Shown: positions 60,756 to 64,000 of the stretch, one piece after another
Numbering within the stretch: the stretch's first letter is position 1
Layout: each line of letters begins with the position of its first letter
Program-made: the position numbers and the translations under genes
The notes under the pieces: model-generated
Told to the model about the DNA's origin: nothing
Database searches by the model: none
The model's input: only the letters and a program-made list of their open reading frames with translations
Assembly: GCF_006439025.1 (NCBI RefSeq)
Contig: NZ_RCYZ01000002.1
Span: forward strand, 186,753-250,752
DNA from: Hymenobacter nivis
GTDB lineage: Bacteria; Bacteroidota; Bacteroidia; Cytophagales; Hymenobacteraceae
Direction: 5' to 3'
Length of the DNA stretch: 64,000 bases

Positions 60756-61289
60756 ATGCTTCGCCTTGCCCTCACCGGCCCGGAATCGACGGGAAAATCG
60801 ACGCTGAGCCAGCAGCTGGCCGCCCACTACGGGGCCCCCTGGGTGCCCGAGTACGCCCGCACCTACCTCACCGGCCGCCGCCCGCCCTACGCCCTGGCCG
60901 ACCTTGAAGCCATTGCCCACGGCCAGCTGGCCGCCGAGGCCGCCGCTGAAGCTGCCGCTACGGCCACCGGCGGGCCCTTGTTGGTGTGCGACACCAACCT
61001 ATTGGTAATCAAGGTATGGGCCGAGCACGCCTTCGGCCACTGCCCCGCCTGGATTGCTGCCGCCGTGGCCCAGCCGCGCTACGACTTGGTGCTGCTGCTG
61101 GGCGTGGACGTGCCCTGGGAGCCCGACCCGCTGCGCGAGCACCCGCAGCTGCGCCAGCATTTTTACGACCGCTACCGCGACGAGCTGCTGGCGGGCCCCG
61201 ATGCATTTGCCGAAATCTGGGGGCCCCCGGCGCAGCGCCTGGCCGCCGCCCAGCAGCTGGTAGATGGGCTGCTGCGCGCCCAGCCGTAG
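60756..61289 (+). CDS. NadR-type nucleoside/nicotinamide kinase-like ATPase
   Basis: A 177-residue P-loop protein that matches the ribosylnicotinamide-kinase half of NadR. The Walker A motif is LALTGPESTGKSTLSQQLA (residues ~5-20), followed by WVPEYARTYLTGR, LVCDTNLLVIKVWAEHAFG and LVLLLGVDVPWEPDPLRE, all typical. It would phosphorylate nicotinamide riboside for NAD salvage; the adenylyltransferase half is absent. The ATG at 60756 is used instead of a TTG at 60750. Confidence 0.85.
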   Translation: MLRLALTGPESTGKSTLSQQLAAHYGAPWVPEYARTYLTGRRPPYALADLEAIAHGQLAAEAAAEAAATATGGPLLVCDTNLLVIKVWAEHAFGHCPAWIAAAVAQPRYDLVLLLGVDVPWEPDPLREHPQLRQHFYDRYRDELLAGPDAFAEIWGPPAQRLAAAQQLVDGLLRAQP

Positions 61290-61331
61290 CTTAGGGGCCC
61301 TGATCTTACCGCTTTCGCCCCTGTTCGCGCC

Positions 61332-62216
61332 ATGCCCGCCCTTGTTCTTGCCAATGCCCAGTGCCGGGCCACCTTCGCCGCCCACGGGGCCGAGCTCACC
61401 GGCCTTGTTGCCACCGCCACCGGCCTGGAGTACGTGTGGGCCGCCGACCCCGCCGTGTGGGGCCGCCACGCGCCGGTACTGTTCCCCATTGTGGGCCGCC
61501 TGCCCGACGATACGTACCTGCACGAGGGCCAGGCCTACCGCCTGGGCCAGCACGGCTTCGCCCGCGACCAGGAGTTTGCCGTGCTGCGCCACACCGAAAC
61601 CGAACTGGCCTTCCGCCTCACCGACTCGGCCGAGACCCGCGCCAACTACCCGTTTGCCTTCGAGCTGACCATCACCTACACCCTGCGCGGTACCACCCTG
61701 GCCGTGCGCTGGGACGTGCGCAACCCCGCCGGGGCCCCCGGCAACGAGCTGCTGTTCAGCATCGGGGCCCACCCGGCGTTTCGGTGCCCGCTGCTGCCGG
61801 GCGAGCAGTTTGAGGATTATTACTTCGAGTTCGACCACCCCGTGACGCTCAGCAAGCAGCTGCTGCGCGGCGGCCTGCGCAGCGGCGAAACCGCCCCCGT
61901 GCTGCACCAGGAGGCCACACTGCCGCTCACCTACGAGCTGTTTGCCGACGATGCGCTGGTGTTTGCCAACTACGACTTCACCCGCGTGGCGCTGCGGGCC
62001 CACGGCGCGCCCCACTTCGTGCGCCTGCGCTTCGATGGTTTCCCCTACCTCGGCCTCTGGACGAAGGGCCCCGGGGCGGCGTTCGTGTGCATCGAGCCCT
62101 GGCACGGCGTGGCCAGCCCCGTGGGGCCCCCGCAGGAGCTGCGCGACAAGGAAGGCATCCTGGCGCTGGCTCCCGGCCAGGCCTTTGCGGCCACCTACGA
62201 AATCGAAATCGGCTGA
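61332..62216 (+). CDS. Aldose 1-epimerase (galactose mutarotase-like, LacX-type)
   Basis: A 294-residue epimerase of the LacX-like branch that interconverts α and β sugar anomers. Motifs: GRHAPVLFPIVGRLPDDTY, LGQHGFARDQEFAV (His of HGFAR), LLFSIGAHPAFRCPLLPGE (His), and FVCIEPWHGVASPVG (catalytic Glu). It lies 42 bases after the NadR-like gene in the same direction and may be cotranscribed. Sugar specificity unknown. Confidence 0.92.
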   Translation: MPALVLANAQCRATFAAHGAELTGLVATATGLEYVWAADPAVWGRHAPVLFPIVGRLPDDTYLHEGQAYRLGQHGFARDQEFAVLRHTETELAFRLTDSAETRANYPFAFELTITYTLRGTTLAVRWDVRNPAGAPGNELLFSIGAHPAFRCPLLPGEQFEDYYFEFDHPVTLSKQLLRGGLRSGETAPVLHQEATLPLTYELFADDALVFANYDFTRVALRAHGAPHFVRLRFDGFPYLGLWTKGPGAAFVCIEPWHGVASPVGPPQELRDKEGILALAPGQAFAATYEIEIG

Positions 62217-62309
62217 GCCGCCGGGACGGGGCACGTCAGCGTTAAGCCTGGGGCCCCCAGCGTAGTCTGAAGAAAAACTCTTATCCGCTCGTCCCTTTTA
62301 GCTGCCGTA

Positions 62310-63566
62310 GTGCCGTTCCGTGCGTGGTTTTGCTTGTTGCTGGCCGGGGCGCTGCGCGCGGCCGGGGCTCCGGGGCCGCCCAGGGTGCCGGCCGACAGCT
62401 TGCGCCCCGCGCCCGCGCCCCGCCCGCGGCCCGCAGCGGCCGACGTGGTGGACGCCCTAAATGCGGCGGTGCCCCGCTTGCGCCTGGCCCCGCACGACTC
62501 GCTGGCCCTGGCGCGGGGCCACAAGTTTCTGGCGCTGCTGCCGGCCGTGGGCTACTCGCAGCAAACCGGCGCGCTGGCCGAAGTGGCGGCCAGTGTGGCC
62601 TTCCGCCGGCCGGGGGCCAACATGTCGACGGTGCTGGGGGCCCTCATTTACACGGCGCGGGCGCAGGCCATCGGCACGGTGGCGGCGTCGGTGTGGGCGG
62701 CCGGCAACCGCTGGAACTTTGCCAGCGACTACCGCCTCATGCACTACCCCCAGAGCACCTACGGCCTGGGCATGCACACCAGCACCACCGAGCAGGTGAC
62801 GACGATGGACTACGACTACCTGCGCGCCTACCAGAGCGCGTTGCGCCGCCTGGGGCCCAACTTCTACGCCGGGCTGGGCCTGCAGCTCGACGACCACTGG
62901 AACATTGTGAGCCGCAACGGGGCGCGCCAGGTCAGCACCATCTCGCACTACCGCGACGGGGTGCGCGGCCGCTCGCTGTCGGTGGGCCCCGCGCTCATTT
63001 TGCTCTACGACAGCCGCGCCAACGCCATCAACCCAGCCGGTGGGGCCTACCTCAGCGCCGTGTACCGGCCCAACCGCCAGGCCCTGGGCAGCACCACCAA
63101 CTACGAAAGCCTGCTGCTCGAAGGCCGCGCTTACCTGCACCCCAGCCGCCGCTCGGCCAACGTGCTGGCCTTCTGGTCGTACAACGCATTGACATTGAAG
63201 GGCAACCCACCGTTCCTGGACCTGCCCAGCACCGGCTGGGACGCCGCCAGCAACCTGGGCCGGGGCTACATCCAGGGCCGGTTCCGGGGTAAAAACCTGC
63301 TTTATCTCGAAAGCGAATACCGCTTCGGCCTCACCCGCAACCGCTTGCTGGGCGGCGTGGTGTTCGCTAACGCCCAAGCCGTGTCGGAAGACGCCCAGCG
63401 GCTCGCCGAGCCCATCGCCAAGCGCTACGACAAAGTAGCCCCGGCCGTGGGCGCAGGCCTGCGCATCAACCTTAATAAGGTGTCAAACACCAACTTGGGT
63501 ATCGACTACGCCCGCGGCATCCAGGGCTCCAGCAGCCTCTCGTTCAACGTGGGCGAGGTGTTTTAA
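62310..63566 (+). CDS. BamA/TamA-like outer-membrane barrel protein
   Basis: A 418-residue exported protein beginning with GTG at 62310 and a signal-like start (RAWFCLLLAGALRAAGAPG), followed by a Pro/Ala-rich linker. From about residue 75 it is a barrel of the bacterial surface antigen (Omp85) type: LLPAVGYSQQTGALAEVAAS, YAGLGLQLDDHWNIVS, LILLYDSRANAINPAGGAYL (the typical DSRxN..P..G stretch) and GKNLLYLESEYRFGLTRNRL. No POTRA domain is present, so it is not a standard BamA. The last strand ends in Phe (VGEVF). Confidence 0.85.
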   Translation: MPFRAWFCLLLAGALRAAGAPGPPRVPADSLRPAPAPRPRPAAADVVDALNAAVPRLRLAPHDSLALARGHKFLALLPAVGYSQQTGALAEVAASVAFRRPGANMSTVLGALIYTARAQAIGTVAASVWAAGNRWNFASDYRLMHYPQSTYGLGMHTSTTEQVTTMDYDYLRAYQSALRRLGPNFYAGLGLQLDDHWNIVSRNGARQVSTISHYRDGVRGRSLSVGPALILLYDSRANAINPAGGAYLSAVYRPNRQALGSTTNYESLLLEGRAYLHPSRRSANVLAFWSYNALTLKGNPPFLDLPSTGWDAASNLGRGYIQGRFRGKNLLYLESEYRFGLTRNRLLGGVVFANAQAVSEDAQRLAEPIAKRYDKVAPAVGAGLRINLNKVSNTNLGIDYARGIQGSSSLSFNVGEVF

Positions 63567-63570
63567 TCAA

Positions 63571-63658
63571 AATTAGCAAAAGAGCGCGGGCAGCCTTGGA
63601 AAATATTGGGGAGAGGTTCTCCTTATTTTCCAAGGCTGCCCGCGCTCTTTTGCTAATT
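63571..63658. terminator. 35-bp perfect palindrome, bidirectional terminator
   Basis: Arms 63571-63605 and 63624-63658 are perfect 35-base complements, with a further GGAGA/TCTCC pair in the loop. A-rich start and T-rich end give T runs on both strands. It lies between the rightward barrel gene and the leftward small gene. Confidence 0.85.
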
Positions 63659-63669
63659 AATGCGGTCAA

Positions 63670-63891
63670 TCAGGCCCCTACCCGGGGGCGGTTGTAGTCC
63701 GGCTCCCAGTCGTTGATGGGGCGCGAGATGCCGGGGGGCAGGTCGAGGTCGGGCAGGCCAGGGTCGTGCGGCTCGCCGCCGTCGTCGTCGCCATCGGGCG
63801 GCGGCGGCGGGGGCCCCACGCGGCGGCGCGGCACCACGAGCACAAACAGCAGCACGGCACAAAGCACAACGGCGTAGAGAAGCTGGTACAT
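63670..63891 (-). CDS. Small membrane-anchored protein with acidic Pro-rich tail
   Basis: A 73-residue protein: one N-terminal membrane helix (MYQLLYAVVLCAVLLFVLVV), then RRRVGPPPPPP, an Asp/Gly stretch (DGDDDGGEPHD) and a Pro/Asp-rich tail. The positive RRR after the helix puts the tail in the cytoplasm. No family recognised. The ATG at 63891 is preferred to the upstream frame start at 63933. Confidence 0.6.
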   Translation of the reverse strand: MYQLLYAVVLCAVLLFVLVVPRRRVGPPPPPPDGDDDGGEPHDPGLPDLDLPPGISRPINDWEPDYNRPRVGA

Positions 63892-64000
63892 AGCAGGCAG
63901 GCGGGGGAAAGCAACTGGGCTATTAACAGCCAACGCGGGCTGGGGGTTGCGGCGGCCCGGCGCTCTAAATTAATTGATTTCCACCGAAAAGCCAGCCGCC

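Overview
The window looks like a chromosomal piece of a high-GC Bacteroidota bacterium, most likely Hymenobacter or a close relative in the Cytophagales. The evidence is an Oar-type TonB-dependent receptor, a protein with a type IX secretion C-terminal sorting domain, promoters of the Bacteroidota type (TTTG, about 17-19 bases, then TAnnTTTG), very GC-rich genes with short AT-rich control regions, and the palindrome GGGGCCCC scattered through genes and gaps. No tRNA, rRNA, CRISPR array, prophage or plasmid backbone was seen. One 817-bp IS5-family element is the only complete mobile element.

Layout. 1-6.4 kb: truncated TonB-dependent receptor (minus), then glycerophosphodiester phosphodiesterase, a Gfo/Idh/MocA oxidoreductase, an exported PPC-domain (DUF296) protein and a DUF4442 hotdog protein. 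6.7-16.7 kb: a T9SS cargo protein, a diadenylate-cyclase-domain protein and a periplasmic double TonB-C protein (both minus), then bestrophin, FUSC transporter, VOC protein, SnoaL-like protein and an AmpG-like MFS carrier. 16.7-20.3 kb (minus): a CLC-F-type fluoride/proton antiporter preceded by a fluoride-riboswitch-like leader, an exported unknown protein, a YwqG-like protein, a decayed gene tail and a second, degenerate copy of part of the riboswitch region. 20.3-23.1 kb: cupredoxin plus CopA copper exporter. 23.2-27.9 kb: a channel-like membrane protein and a run of small, exported or unknown proteins ending with a DUF3089 lipoprotein hydrolase.

27.9-30.7 kb is the ribosomal operon rplM-rpsI-rpsB-tsf (minus). 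30.8-37.2 kb has a membrane glycosyltransferase, then (minus) recA, DUF3108 protein, an OmpR/PhoR-like two-component pair and a RluA-type pseudouridine synthase. 37.4-40.5 kb has an outer-membrane protein, a GNAT acetyltransferase and a zinc alcohol dehydrogenase. 40.6-51 kb (all minus) is an envelope-biogenesis run: guaB, a partner-switching trio (SpoIIE-type phosphatase, STAS antagonist, RsbW-like kinase), a parvulin lipoprotein carrying an OmpA-like segment, a SurA-like chaperone and a MoxR ATPase. 51.1-53.3 kb holds two paralogous outer-membrane barrels split by the IS element. 53.5-64 kb contains an SDR, an FRG-domain protein, the helicase HrpB with two in-frame repeat-like insertions, a family-2 glycosyltransferase, DUF2071 protein, rhodanese, NadR-like kinase, aldose epimerase, a BamA-like outer-membrane protein and a small membrane protein.

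The items most worth following up are: the in-frame palindromic insertions in hrpB and related palindromes between genes; the riboswitch/CLC-F unit and its decayed duplicate; the variant c-di-AMP-synthase-like protein; the GGGGCCCC word; and the parvulin-OmpA-like fusion beside a partner-switching trio. No single multi-gene system here is clearly new.
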